Positions 53,147-60,486 of a stretch of DNA of 64,000 bases are shown here, piece by piece. The stretch spans positions 1-64,000 of the forward strand of contig CAIXGR010000018.1 in the NCBI GenBank assembly GCA_903919075.1, written 5' to 3'. Position numbers and translations under genes: made by a program. Under the pieces are notes generated by a model. That model was not told where the DNA came from. It ran no database searches and saw only the letters and a program-made list of their open reading frames with translations. The stretch's first letter is position 1, and the number at the start of each line of letters is the position of its first letter. This DNA comes from an uncultured Bacteroidota bacterium. Its GTDB lineage: Bacteria > Bacteroidota > Bacteroidia > Chitinophagales > LD1.

Positions 53147-55075
53147 ATGATAAATATTACATTACCTGATGGTTCGGTGCGGCAATATGAAAGCGGTGTA
53201 AGCGCCTATGATGTGGCTATGAGCATTAGCCCCGGCCTGGCTAAAAACGTATTAAGCGCCGAAGTGAATGGCGAAATATGGGATTTAACACGCCCTATAA
53301 ATAAGGATTCGAATTTAAAGTTATTAAAGTGGGAAGATGAATGGGGTAAGAAAACATTCTGGCACTCCAGCGCACACTTAATGGCTGAGGCTTTAGAGGC
53401 TACATTCCCCGGTGTAAAATTGGGTATTGGGCCGCCTATAGATGAAGGCTTCTACTACGATATTGATTTGGGTGATAAAAAACTTACAGAGGAAGAACTG
53501 CGCTCTCTTGAGGTAAAAATGAAAGAACTTGCCGGTAAAGATAGCAAGTACACCCGCAAAGAAGTTGCGAAACCTGAGGCTATAAAATACTTTACTGAAA
53601 AAGGCGACCCGTACAAAATTGAGTTATTGCAAGATTTGAAAGATGGCGAAATAACCTTTTATCAACAAGGCAATTTTACCGATTTGTGTCGCGGGCCGCA
53701 TATACCATCAACCAGTTATATAAAAGCTATTAAGCTACTTAGCATTGCCGGAGCCTACTGGCGGGGTGATGAAAAAAACAAACAACTTACCAGAATTTAC
53801 GGAGTTACTTTCCCTAAACAACAGCAGCTTGATGAATACTTGGCCCTGCTTGAAGAAAGAAAAAAGCGCGACCATCGTGTGCTCGGTAAAGAGTTAGAAA
53901 TATTCACCTTTGATGATGAAGTGGGCCCGGGTTTACCATTGTGGTTACCTAAAGGCGGAGCACTGATTGAAAAATTAGAAGCACTGGCTAAAAAGAATGA
54001 GGATGAGCAAGGCTATGTGCGTGTTAAATCGCCACATATTGCAAAAGAGGCTATGTATATCCGCAGCGGCCACTTGCCTTATTATGCCGATTCAATGTTT
54101 CCTCCAATGGAATTAGATGGCGTAAAATATTATTTAAAGGCCATGAACTGCCCTCACCACCATAAAATATTTTCGGCTACACCTAAATCGTACCGCGATA
54201 TGCCTTTGCGTTTTGCTGAGTATGGAACCTGCTACCGGTACGAGCAAAGTGGCGAGTTGTTTGGATTGATGCGCGTGCGCTCACTGCAAATGAATGATGC
54301 CCACATCTACTGCACCAAATCGCAGTTTGAGGAAGAGTTTATGAAGGTGAACGAACTGTATGTAAAGTATTTCAAGATTTTTGGGATTGAGAAATACGCT
54401 ATGCGATTCTCTAAACATGACCCAGCAAAATTAGGACAGAAGTATATTGACAATGCTCCGTTATGGATTGAAACCGAAGAGATGGTGCGCAAGGTGCTTT
54501 TAAAATCGGGCTTGCCTTTTACAGAAGTTGCTGATGAAGCCGCTTTCTACGGACCTAAAATTGATATACAAATATGGAGCGCTATTGGTAAAGAATTTAC
54601 TATAGCAACTAACCAGGTTGATTTTGCACAGGCTGAAAGATTTGATTTATGGTTTACTAACGAGAAGAATGAAAAGGAACGCCCCATTATTATCCACCGG
54701 GCCCCGCTTTCTACCCACGAGCGTTTGATTGGTTTCTTGCTTGAGCATTACGCTGGTAAATTCCCGGTGTGGTTAGCGCCTGAGCAAATTGCTATTCTTC
54801 CTATTTCAGATAAATTTTTGGATTATGGAAAAGAAGTGCGCACCGAATTAAAAAAACACGGCCTTGCAGTTACACTGGATGAACGCCCCGAAAAAATTGG
54901 CAAAAAAATACGCGATACTGAAATTAGAAAGGTGCCATATATGCTTGTGATAGGAGAGAAGGAGATGAATGAGAAAAGTGTTGCTATCCGCAGACAGGGA
55001 CACGGTGACCAGGGAGCGAGGCCATTAACTGAATTTGTAACACAGGTGTTGCAGGAGATTGCGGAGTATAAATAA
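53147..55075 (+). CDS. thrS: Threonyl-tRNA synthetase
   Basis: Class II synthetase, 642 residues from ATG 53147 (MINITLPDGSVRQYESGVSA). Domains in order are TGS (1-60), editing (about 61-225, with FWHSSAHLMAEALEATFPG), and the catalytic core with the zinc cysteine in LKAMNCPHHHKIF. Motif 2 is around RFAEYGTCYRYEQSGELFG, motif 3 is HRAPLSTHERLIGFLLE, and the anticodon domain follows (about 535-642). An in-frame TTG at 53111 would add 12 residues but lies in the -7-like TATATTCG region. The thrS-infC-rpmI-rplT order of many bacteria is not kept here. Confidence 0.96.
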   Translation: MINITLPDGSVRQYESGVSAYDVAMSISPGLAKNVLSAEVNGEIWDLTRPINKDSNLKLLKWEDEWGKKTFWHSSAHLMAEALEATFPGVKLGIGPPIDEGFYYDIDLGDKKLTEEELRSLEVKMKELAGKDSKYTRKEVAKPEAIKYFTEKGDPYKIELLQDLKDGEITFYQQGNFTDLCRGPHIPSTSYIKAIKLLSIAGAYWRGDEKNKQLTRIYGVTFPKQQQLDEYLALLEERKKRDHRVLGKELEIFTFDDEVGPGLPLWLPKGGALIEKLEALAKKNEDEQGYVRVKSPHIAKEAMYIRSGHLPYYADSMFPPMELDGVKYYLKAMNCPHHHKIFSATPKSYRDMPLRFAEYGTCYRYEQSGELFGLMRVRSLQMNDAHIYCTKSQFEEEFMKVNELYVKYFKIFGIEKYAMRFSKHDPAKLGQKYIDNAPLWIETEEMVRKVLLKSGLPFTEVADEAAFYGPKIDIQIWSAIGKEFTIATNQVDFAQAERFDLWFTNEKNEKERPIIIHRAPLSTHERLIGFLLEHYAGKFPVWLAPEQIAILPISDKFLDYGKEVRTELKKHGLAVTLDERPEKIGKKIRDTEIRKVPYMLVIGEKEMNEKSVAIRRQGHGDQGARPLTEFVTQVLQEIAEYK

Positions 55076-55080
55076 CTAGC

Positions 55081-55548
55081 TTATCGTTGTAGCGGGGCAT
55101 CTCCCGGCATAATGCCGTTAGGTGCTAAATAGGTAATCATCCAATAAAAAGCTACGCTTGATATTGCTTTATAAAAATGCTCAAGTTCAACTGGCTTTAC
55201 TACGTAGCTATTTATGCCTAAGGCGTAACAGGTTTCTCTGTCCAGTTCGTTAAGCGAAGCAGTTAATGCTACAATTGGAATTTTTTTTGTTCGCTCATCG
55301 GCTTTCATTTTCTTTATTACTTCAAAACCGTTTACCTTGGGCATATTTAGGTCAAGCACTACTAATTTTGGCCCGCTTTCAAATTTGCGGTCGGCGTACT
55401 TACCTTTAGCAAAAATAAAATCCAACGCCTCCTCGCCATTTTTGACGTGAAAGTTATTATGGAGATTATTTTTTTTCAATGCGCGCATGGTAAATTCGGC
55501 ATCATCATCATTGTCCTCAACTAACAGAATTTCTACTGGTCCTTTCAT
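55081..55548 (-). CDS. Single-domain response regulator (Rcp1-like)
   Basis: A receiver domain with no output domain, 155 residues from ATG 55548 (MKGPVEILLVEDNDDDAEFT). The acidic cluster is E11-D12, phosphorylation is expected at D66 in LVVLDLNMPKVNGFEV, and the T/K pair is in IVALTASLNELD and SYVVKPVELEHFY. Rcp1-type proteins usually work with hybrid or phytochrome-like kinases, none of which is near. It lies on the strand opposite to thrS and infC, interrupting the usual synteny, with 5 bp to the thrS stop. Confidence 0.9.
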   Translation of the reverse strand: MKGPVEILLVEDNDDDAEFTMRALKKNNLHNNFHVKNGEEALDFIFAKGKYADRKFESGPKLVVLDLNMPKVNGFEVIKKMKADERTKKIPIVALTASLNELDRETCYALGINSYVVKPVELEHFYKAISSVAFYWMITYLAPNGIMPGDAPLQR

Positions 55549-56225
55549 AATGTTACGTTTTATCGAGGTTAAATAAAACTTACTCTTTGCTTTTATCATC
55601 TAAAAGCTCAATGCGCTCCACATTATCTTTCTTATTTAATACATATCAAATTTTGTTCCATTTTCTTATTAAAAAATTTGACTTACCAAGGGTTTGAAAA
55701 AGCTTTCAAATATTATTTTAATGCTTAAAGGACATTATGTAATTCACCGTTTGTTATTGCAAACATAATTCCCCAATGGGTGTGAGGTAATGAACTTTTT
55801 TAAAGAATTGTATAATAGAAAGTTAGTCAATTTTTTGGATATTGAAAACGATTTTAACCAAATTATTTATACATGAACGGGGAGAAATTACCTCAATTAC
55901 AGTATTTATTGCACATTTAACTGATATGTTTATATATCTTATATATGCGGCAATAATGCTGGCAATTGGTGTTCTGACGTTGGGAATAGGGTTGATAAGG
56001 AAATCGCGGTTGTAAGGCCCTTTATGCTCCTTTATTACAAGTAAGTCATGCATTACACCTTAACCGTGGCCCAAACCCCGGCTATGCCTATAACTTTTTG
56101 TAAGTAATGCATATTAATAGCAGTTTATACCAGAGTGAAATTACAATAAGTTAAGCCCATTTATTACTTCAAAAATATCTTTTAGCCAGTGTTAATATAA
56201 TCTATGTAAATACATGGTTTTTTGC
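55549..56225. other. AT-rich intergenic region between the response regulator and infC
   Basis: About 680 bases hold only one candidate gene, the small open frame at 55842-56015. The remaining sequence contains short hairpins (for example tttgaaa / tttcaaa near 55700) and no convincing promoter of the TAnnTTTG type until the infC element at 56226. No RNA gene is recognised. Confidence 0.5.
55842..56015 (+). CDS. Candidate small membrane protein (57 aa)
   Basis: An open frame with TTG start at 55842 (or ATG at 55926 for a 29-residue product) encodes KTILTKLFIHERGEITSITV followed by a strongly hydrophobic helix (MFIYLIYAAIMLAIGVLTLG) and a basic end (IRKSRL), the positive-inside pattern of a single-pass membrane peptide. 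No family is recognised and no clear promoter was found. An overlapping opposite-strand frame has no protein-like character. Confidence 0.3.
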   Translation: MKTILTKLFIHERGEITSITVFIAHLTDMFIYLIYAAIMLAIGVLTLGIGLIRKSRL

Positions 56226-56233
56226 TATTTTTG
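56226..56233 (+). promoter_or_regulatory. -7 element of infC promoter
   Basis: TATTTTTG is an exact TAnnTTTG. A weak TATG at 56203-56206 lies 19 bases upstream in the -33 position. The predicted leader is about 30 bases before the TTG start. Confidence 0.55.
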
Positions 56234-56270
56234 TAGAGTAACATTTTATAACTTAAAATAAAAAGCAAAT

Positions 56271-56849
56271 TTGAGCACTAGTCCACGTCCTTTCTTCCCC
56301 AGAGGGGGAAGAGCACCCTTCAAAAGAGAAGCAGAACATAATATCAACGAAAGAATACGCCACACTGAAATACGTTTAGTGGGTGAAAATATTACTCCCG
56401 GTATTTTTACGGTTAAGCAAGCGCTTGAAATGGCTATTGAGCAAGGGCTTGATTTAGTAGAGATTTCGCCAAACGCCACCCCGCCAGTTTGCAGAATTAT
56501 TGACTACAATAAATTTTTGTACGAAAAAAAGCGCAAGGAAAAAGAAATAAAAGCACACGCTAAAAAGGTTGAGGTAAAAGAAATTCGCTTTACCCCCAAT
56601 ACTGATAGCCACGATATTGAATTTAAGGCTAAACACGCTGAAAGCTTTATTAAAGAAGGTAATAAAGTAAGAACCTTTGTAAACTTTAAAGGCCGCGCCA
56701 TAGTTTTTAAGGAAAGGGGAGAGTTGCTTTTATTGCAATTTGCCGATAGGCTTAAAGAAGTGGCCGTTGTTGAACAATTACCTACACTTGAGGGCAAACG
56801 AATGTTTATGACCCTTGCCCCTAAAGGAAAGAAAACCGCTGCTAAATAA
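56271..56849 (+). CDS. infC: Translation initiation factor IF-3
   Basis: Binds the 30S subunit and checks the start codon and initiator tRNA. The 192 residues show the N-domain (INERIRHTEIRLVGENITPG, LDLVEISPNATPPVCRI) and the linker and C-domain (EIRFTPNTDSHDIEFKAKHA, VNFKGRAIVFKERG). The start is TTG at 56271, and no ATG precedes the conserved region. A non-AUG start is a known basis of infC autoregulation in enterobacteria. rpmI and rplT, which usually follow, are absent. Confidence 0.95.
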   Translation: MSTSPRPFFPRGGRAPFKREAEHNINERIRHTEIRLVGENITPGIFTVKQALEMAIEQGLDLVEISPNATPPVCRIIDYNKFLYEKKRKEKEIKAHAKKVEVKEIRFTPNTDSHDIEFKAKHAESFIKEGNKVRTFVNFKGRAIVFKERGELLLLQFADRLKEVAVVEQLPTLEGKRMFMTLAPKGKKTAAK

Positions 56850-56870
56850 CATTTAAAGGGAAAATATAAT

Positions 56871-56902
56871 CGGTTTCCCCCGCTATAAACCGCTTCTTTT
56901 TT
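56871..56902 (+). terminator. Possible terminator after infC
   Basis: A 6-bp stem (cggttt at 56871-56876 with aaaccg at 56887-56892) is followed by cttcttttttg. The stem is short, but the T-tract is good and the position is right, 22 bp after the infC stop. Confidence 0.45.
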
Positions 56903-56941
56903 GTTATTCTTGCCCCTTTTAAAATAAACACTTAATCAGGT

Positions 56942-57661
56942 ATGAAAAATACATTGCTTTTTTCTTGTACAGTTTTAATAGTTGCTATTACAGGATGTAA
57001 TAAACACGACAATTCGGAGGCCAGAATTAAAAAAATGACTTCCAGCAGAGGGTTCTCAACCGAATACTTTTATAATACGGATGGCTCTATTTCTTATTTT
57101 GTAAATTCCGATGGGGCTAAAACCTCTTACAAATTTTCGGGCAATACTATAGCCGAACAAATGAACGATTCGACAAGGGGTATGTTTGTTAAGTCTACAA
57201 TTTATTTGGGAGGCAACGGATGGGTTGATAGCACTACAGCTCAAAATGAGGGTAACAACTATAAAACAACTTACGTACACGATGCGGCTGGTTTAATTGT
57301 TGAATCGCAAAATTTCGCTGTGGGCTCAATGACGGATGTATCTAAGTATGTAGTTAAAGATGGCAATCAAATTTCATTAACTGTATCTGATTCTACTAAT
57401 CGCCCATTGGTTAATCGCTATTTTGACTACTATACTGATAAGCCCAATGTAATTTCATATAGCAACCACGGAATGAAATTTTTGGGAACTGACTCAAAAA
57501 ATTTAGTTAAAAAGATTGTTCAGGTTCGTCCTACAGGCGATACTTCAATTGCTGTAACATTCAAGTATTACTTTGATGATAAAGGCAGGGTTATTGGAAA
57601 AACAGCATTTGACGAAGGCCGTCACATGCTTGTTGATTCTACAACATTTACGTATAACTAA
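56942..57661 (+). CDS. Hypothetical lipoprotein with YD-like repeats
   Basis: The 239-residue product has a lipoprotein signal with lipobox ITGC (C19). The mature part contains loose 'Y.Y...G....' repeats: TEYFYNTDGSISYF, TTYVHDAAGLIVES and FKYYFDDKGRVIGK. These recall RHS/YD-type or MORN-like beta repeats common in Bacteroidota lipoproteins that carry DUF-type sugar-binding folds. No enzyme motif is visible. It is followed by a strong terminator at 57682 and appears monocistronic. Confidence 0.7.
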   Translation: MKNTLLFSCTVLIVAITGCNKHDNSEARIKKMTSSRGFSTEYFYNTDGSISYFVNSDGAKTSYKFSGNTIAEQMNDSTRGMFVKSTIYLGGNGWVDSTTAQNEGNNYKTTYVHDAAGLIVESQNFAVGSMTDVSKYVVKDGNQISLTVSDSTNRPLVNRYFDYYTDKPNVISYSNHGMKFLGTDSKNLVKKIVQVRPTGDTSIAVTFKYYFDDKGRVIGKTAFDEGRHMLVDSTTFTYN

Positions 57662-57681
57662 TCTTTGCCGTTTTGGGCAAT

Positions 57682-57717
57682 AAAAAAGGGTTCCAAGTAT
57701 TCTTGGGACCCTTTTTT
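57682..57717 (+). terminator. Strong intrinsic terminator after the lipoprotein gene
   Basis: 57682-57697 (aaaaaagggttccaag) pairs with 57702-57717 over 16 bp (one wobble) with a 4-base loop and a six-T end. Confidence 0.92.
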
Positions 57718-57773
57718 ATTTGTATCGGTTTCTTTCAATTTATGGATTAGAAAATGTTTTGCATCTTATTAAT

Positions 57774-58239
57774 ATGCTAGCCATTTTCCGAAAATATTGC
57801 CGACCCGGTTCAATCAGCTTGGTTTTTCTGCAGGTGCTTTGTTGTGTTTACCTGAACAGGTATTTGCACCCAAAAAAAGAATATGCAATTCAATTCAACG
57901 TGCCCCGAAAAAACAATCTTCTTGGAAATTCTCCCCCCCCCGGTACGGAACTATAAGCGAGTTGAATTAACCGGCGAAAGAGAAGTTGATAGCAGTAGCC
58001 TCGACTCAGTAAGGGCTTCAGTACGAAACATAGTAAGGCAGAATGACACACATGCTGGGATTTACATTCATTTTGGTAGCAATACCAAATATCAAGAGCT
58101 AATCAATGTACTTGATATTTGCGATATTGACGGGGCTAAAATATATGAATGGGTGGATAATAGTTTTTGGATTGCGCCAATAGAGAACAGCCCTAAAAAG
58201 GGGAATAAACTTATTCAAATGGAACCACTCAAAATGTAA
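57774..58239 (+). pseudogene. ExbD-like membrane protein gene split by a run of nine C
   Basis: Two overlapping frames look like one gene. The upstream frame (ATG 57774) gives a membrane helix (SISLVFLQVLCCVYL) and KKEYAIQFNVPRKNNLLGNS, then a stop at 57954-57956. The downstream frame, open from 57883 to 58239, gives RVELTGEREVDSSSLDSVRA, IYIHFGSNTKYQELINVLDI and GAKIYEWVDNSFWIAP. The frames meet at nine C (57933-57941). With eight or eleven C they would fuse into about 154 residues with ExbD/TolR layout: one N-terminal helix and a periplasmic domain. The ExbD assignment rests on architecture and weak motif likeness. The break may be phase variation, mutation or a sequencing error. Confidence 0.6.
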
Positions 58240-58245
58240 TCATAT

Positions 58246-59091
58246 CTATTTAAACCTATCTATATTTTCAAATTTCTGCTTCAAGAAGTCCAGAATAATC
58301 GTATTTACCAAAGCAGGATTTTCTTTTTGCGGGTAGTGTTTGGTTCCCGGAATAATGGACATATAGCCTTGCTTTACGTTTTCAAACATTTCATTGGTAT
58401 GGCTTAGTTTAATAATGTCGTGGTCACCAGCTATAAATAGTGAGGGGCATTTAATCTCGGCCAAGTTTTCCAAGGACAGTTTAGGTTCAGTAAGTAACAT
58501 AGTTTGCATGCGTTGGGTAAATTGCCCAATAAGATTGTAGTTTTTGTAATCTTTAAAATGCGTTTTTACGTAATCGGTCATTTTATCAATATCCCAGGCT
58601 TTTACTTTGTTCAAAATTTCGGCATAAACTGCGGTAGTATCTACTTTATAATTAGCGCCTATGGCTATCAATTTTTTCACTTTTTTAGGATGGTTAATAG
58701 AAAGGAATAACCCTATTATGCCACCATCACCAAATCCTACAATGTAAGCGCTATCAATTTTTAATTGACTCATTAATTGAACCACATCTTCGCTTAACAA
58801 GGCATAATCCATTTTACGGTCGGTAAATGTAGATTGGCCATGGCCGCGGCTATCTAAGGTTATAACTTTGTAATATTTTGAGAATGGCGCCACTTGTTTA
58901 TCCCAATCAGACATGCTTTCCATTGAGCCGTGAAGCAGTATTAAGGGCTCGCCTTTGCCATAAACTTTATAATGCAGGGTTACATCGCCTATTTTGGCAA
59001 ATTGGCTTTTTGCGGTATCGGCCTGTTGCGAGAAAACTGATGTTATTGCAAATAGCAGCAATATTGATAATGTGGTAAGCTTTATTTTCAT
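58246..59091 (-). CDS. Exported alpha/beta hydrolase lacking the serine nucleophile
   Basis: Starting at ATG 59091 (MKIKLTTLSILLLFAITSVF), the 281-residue protein has a signal peptide and a full alpha/beta hydrolase fold. It has the oxyanion HGSMESMSDWDKQ, DSRGHGQST, the acid in FIAGDHDIIKLSH and the histidine in GTKHYPQKENP. At the nucleophile elbow the sequence is VGFGDGGIIGLF. The residue expected to be serine (usual VGWSDGGIIG) is Gly121, codon 58729-58731, one base from a serine codon. It may be inactive or act in binding. Confidence 0.8.
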   Translation of the reverse strand: MKIKLTTLSILLLFAITSVFSQQADTAKSQFAKIGDVTLHYKVYGKGEPLILLHGSMESMSDWDKQVAPFSKYYKVITLDSRGHGQSTFTDRKMDYALLSEDVVQLMSQLKIDSAYIVGFGDGGIIGLFLSINHPKKVKKLIAIGANYKVDTTAVYAEILNKVKAWDIDKMTDYVKTHFKDYKNYNLIGQFTQRMQTMLLTEPKLSLENLAEIKCPSLFIAGDHDIIKLSHTNEMFENVKQGYMSIIPGTKHYPQKENPALVNTIILDFLKQKFENIDRFK

Positions 59092-59146
59092 AAAAATGAT
59101 TTTGGCGCGCCAAGTTAACAATACTAACGGAATATGTTGTATTGCA

Positions 59147-59791
59147 CTAATCGCAGTCGGTAGGATCGGAAACGAAGCCGCCTGAAACTAAGTCCCAGAC
59201 TAAGGGATAGCAACCATTTTTATATTGCTCAAGGTCGGTTTTTTTTACCCAGCAGGCCTTTTCAATATCTTCTTCAAGTTGAGGGGTAAGATTTTGCTGG
59301 CCGTTTTTAGCTTTCATATGGAACCAGTTGGTTTCTTTCAGGCAATCTTTACCTTTTAATTTATAGGTATGGTAAGTAATTACAGGTTTTTCAGTAACGC
59401 TTAAAATTTTAACCCCGGTTTCCTCTTCCACTTCGCGCATAGCACCATTTATTATTTCTTCATTAAGTTCAATTTTCCCTTTAGGCAAATCCCATTTGCC
59501 GCGCCGGAATATTAAAAGAAGTTCATCTTGTTCGTTAGTTACAATTCCACCACCGGCAATAACAATGTCGAGCTTGTCAAGCAGGCTGCATATGGCTTCG
59601 CCCGGTTGTTCGCAAACAATCAGGGTGTTTAGTTTGTCTTTCTCATTAAATAAAGGAGACGGGTTATTTAAAAACTCTGCAATCTCATTTTCTTCTACCA
59701 AAATCCTGGCAAAATTTTTGTTCATTTGTGTGCGGTCGCAGCTAATCAGTAAATAAGAATCGTTATGGTAAATTTTATAATTGCAATGCAT
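59147..59791 (-). CDS. NUDIX hydrolase with N-terminal extension
   Basis: Nucleoside diphosphate-linked hydrolase of 214 residues. The NUDIX box spans 105-127 (GKIELNEEIINGAMREVEEE, then TGV) and matches G-x5-E-x7-REUXEExGU. The N-terminal 75 residues (MHCNYKIYHNDSYLLIS onwards) form an extra domain often seen in Bacteroidota NUDIX proteins; its role is unknown. It is divergent from pyrE: the two start codons are 2 bp apart in the palindrome catatatg (59789-59796). The substrate cannot be predicted. Confidence 0.88.
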   Translation of the reverse strand: MHCNYKIYHNDSYLLISCDRTQMNKNFARILVEENEIAEFLNNPSPLFNEKDKLNTLIVCEQPGEAICSLLDKLDIVIAGGGIVTNEQDELLLIFRRGKWDLPKGKIELNEEIINGAMREVEEETGVKILSVTEKPVITYHTYKLKGKDCLKETNWFHMKAKNGQQNLTPQLEEDIEKACWVKKTDLEQYKNGCYPLVWDLVSGGFVSDPTDCD

Positions 59792-59793
59792 AT

Positions 59794-60435
59794 ATGATCT
59801 ATAACAACGTAATTGCCCGTGAAGTTGCAGAGTATTTACTGGAAATAAAAGCGGTTGTGTTAAATTCTGCCGAACCCTTTACCTGGGCCAGTGGGTTGAA
59901 GAGCCCTATTTACTGCGATAATCGCAAAACACTTTCGTACCCTAAAGTGCGAAATTTAATTAAAACAGCCTTTGTTGACATTATTACTGAAGAGTTTAAA
60001 GAGTGTGATGTGATAGCCGGTGTTGCTACCGCCGGTATACCCCATGGCGTATTAGTAGCCGATGTATTAAACAAGCCATTCGTATATGTGCGCGATAAAG
60101 CCAAAGGGCATGGCTTAGAAAACCAAATTGAAGGCAGAATAGATGCAGGTCAAAATGTAATTGTTATTGAAGATTTAATTTCAACCGGTGGCAGCTCGTT
60201 AAGAACTGTTGAAGCGCTGCGAAATGCCGGTGCTAATGTATTAGGATTGGGGGCTATATTTACTTACGCATTCCCATCGTCTGAAGATGCATTTAAAGCT
60301 GCAAGCTGCACGTTTTTTACGCTTTCAGATTACCCGACATTGCTTGAAACCGCTATTAAAAATGATTACGTGAAGAAGCATGAAAAGGAGACATTGCTAA
60401 AATGGTATCGGCAGCCAGACGCATGGCCGGGTTGA
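59794..60435 (+). CDS. pyrE: Orotate phosphoribosyltransferase
   Basis: Transfers ribose phosphate from PRPP to orotate in pyrimidine synthesis. The 213 residues show the N-terminal EYLLEIKAVVLNSAEPFTWA, GLKSPIYCDNRKTLSYP, AGVATAGIPHGVLVA, RDKAKGHGLENQIEG (flexible loop) and the PRPP motif VIVIEDLISTGGSS. The start MIYNNVIAREVAEYLLEIKA is typical. Its promoter must lie within the NUDIX gene, given the 2-bp gap between starts. Confidence 0.95.
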   Translation: MIYNNVIAREVAEYLLEIKAVVLNSAEPFTWASGLKSPIYCDNRKTLSYPKVRNLIKTAFVDIITEEFKECDVIAGVATAGIPHGVLVADVLNKPFVYVRDKAKGHGLENQIEGRIDAGQNVIVIEDLISTGGSSLRTVEALRNAGANVLGLGAIFTYAFPSSEDAFKAASCTFFTLSDYPTLLETAIKNDYVKKHEKETLLKWYRQPDAWPG

Positions 60436-60486
60436 ATAGTTTAAACCTTTTCTGTTATTTTGTATCACATGTATAAAGCATTAATC

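Noticed and set aside
55823-56053. 76-codon minus-strand frame in the thrS-infC gap
   Set aside because: It is a shadow of the plus-strand small membrane frame, with no start context or family resemblance.
57883-58239. Treating the 118-codon frame as an independent complete gene from its own ATG
   Set aside because: Its first 18 codons overlap the helix-encoding frame and lack character; the fused reading is more consistent.
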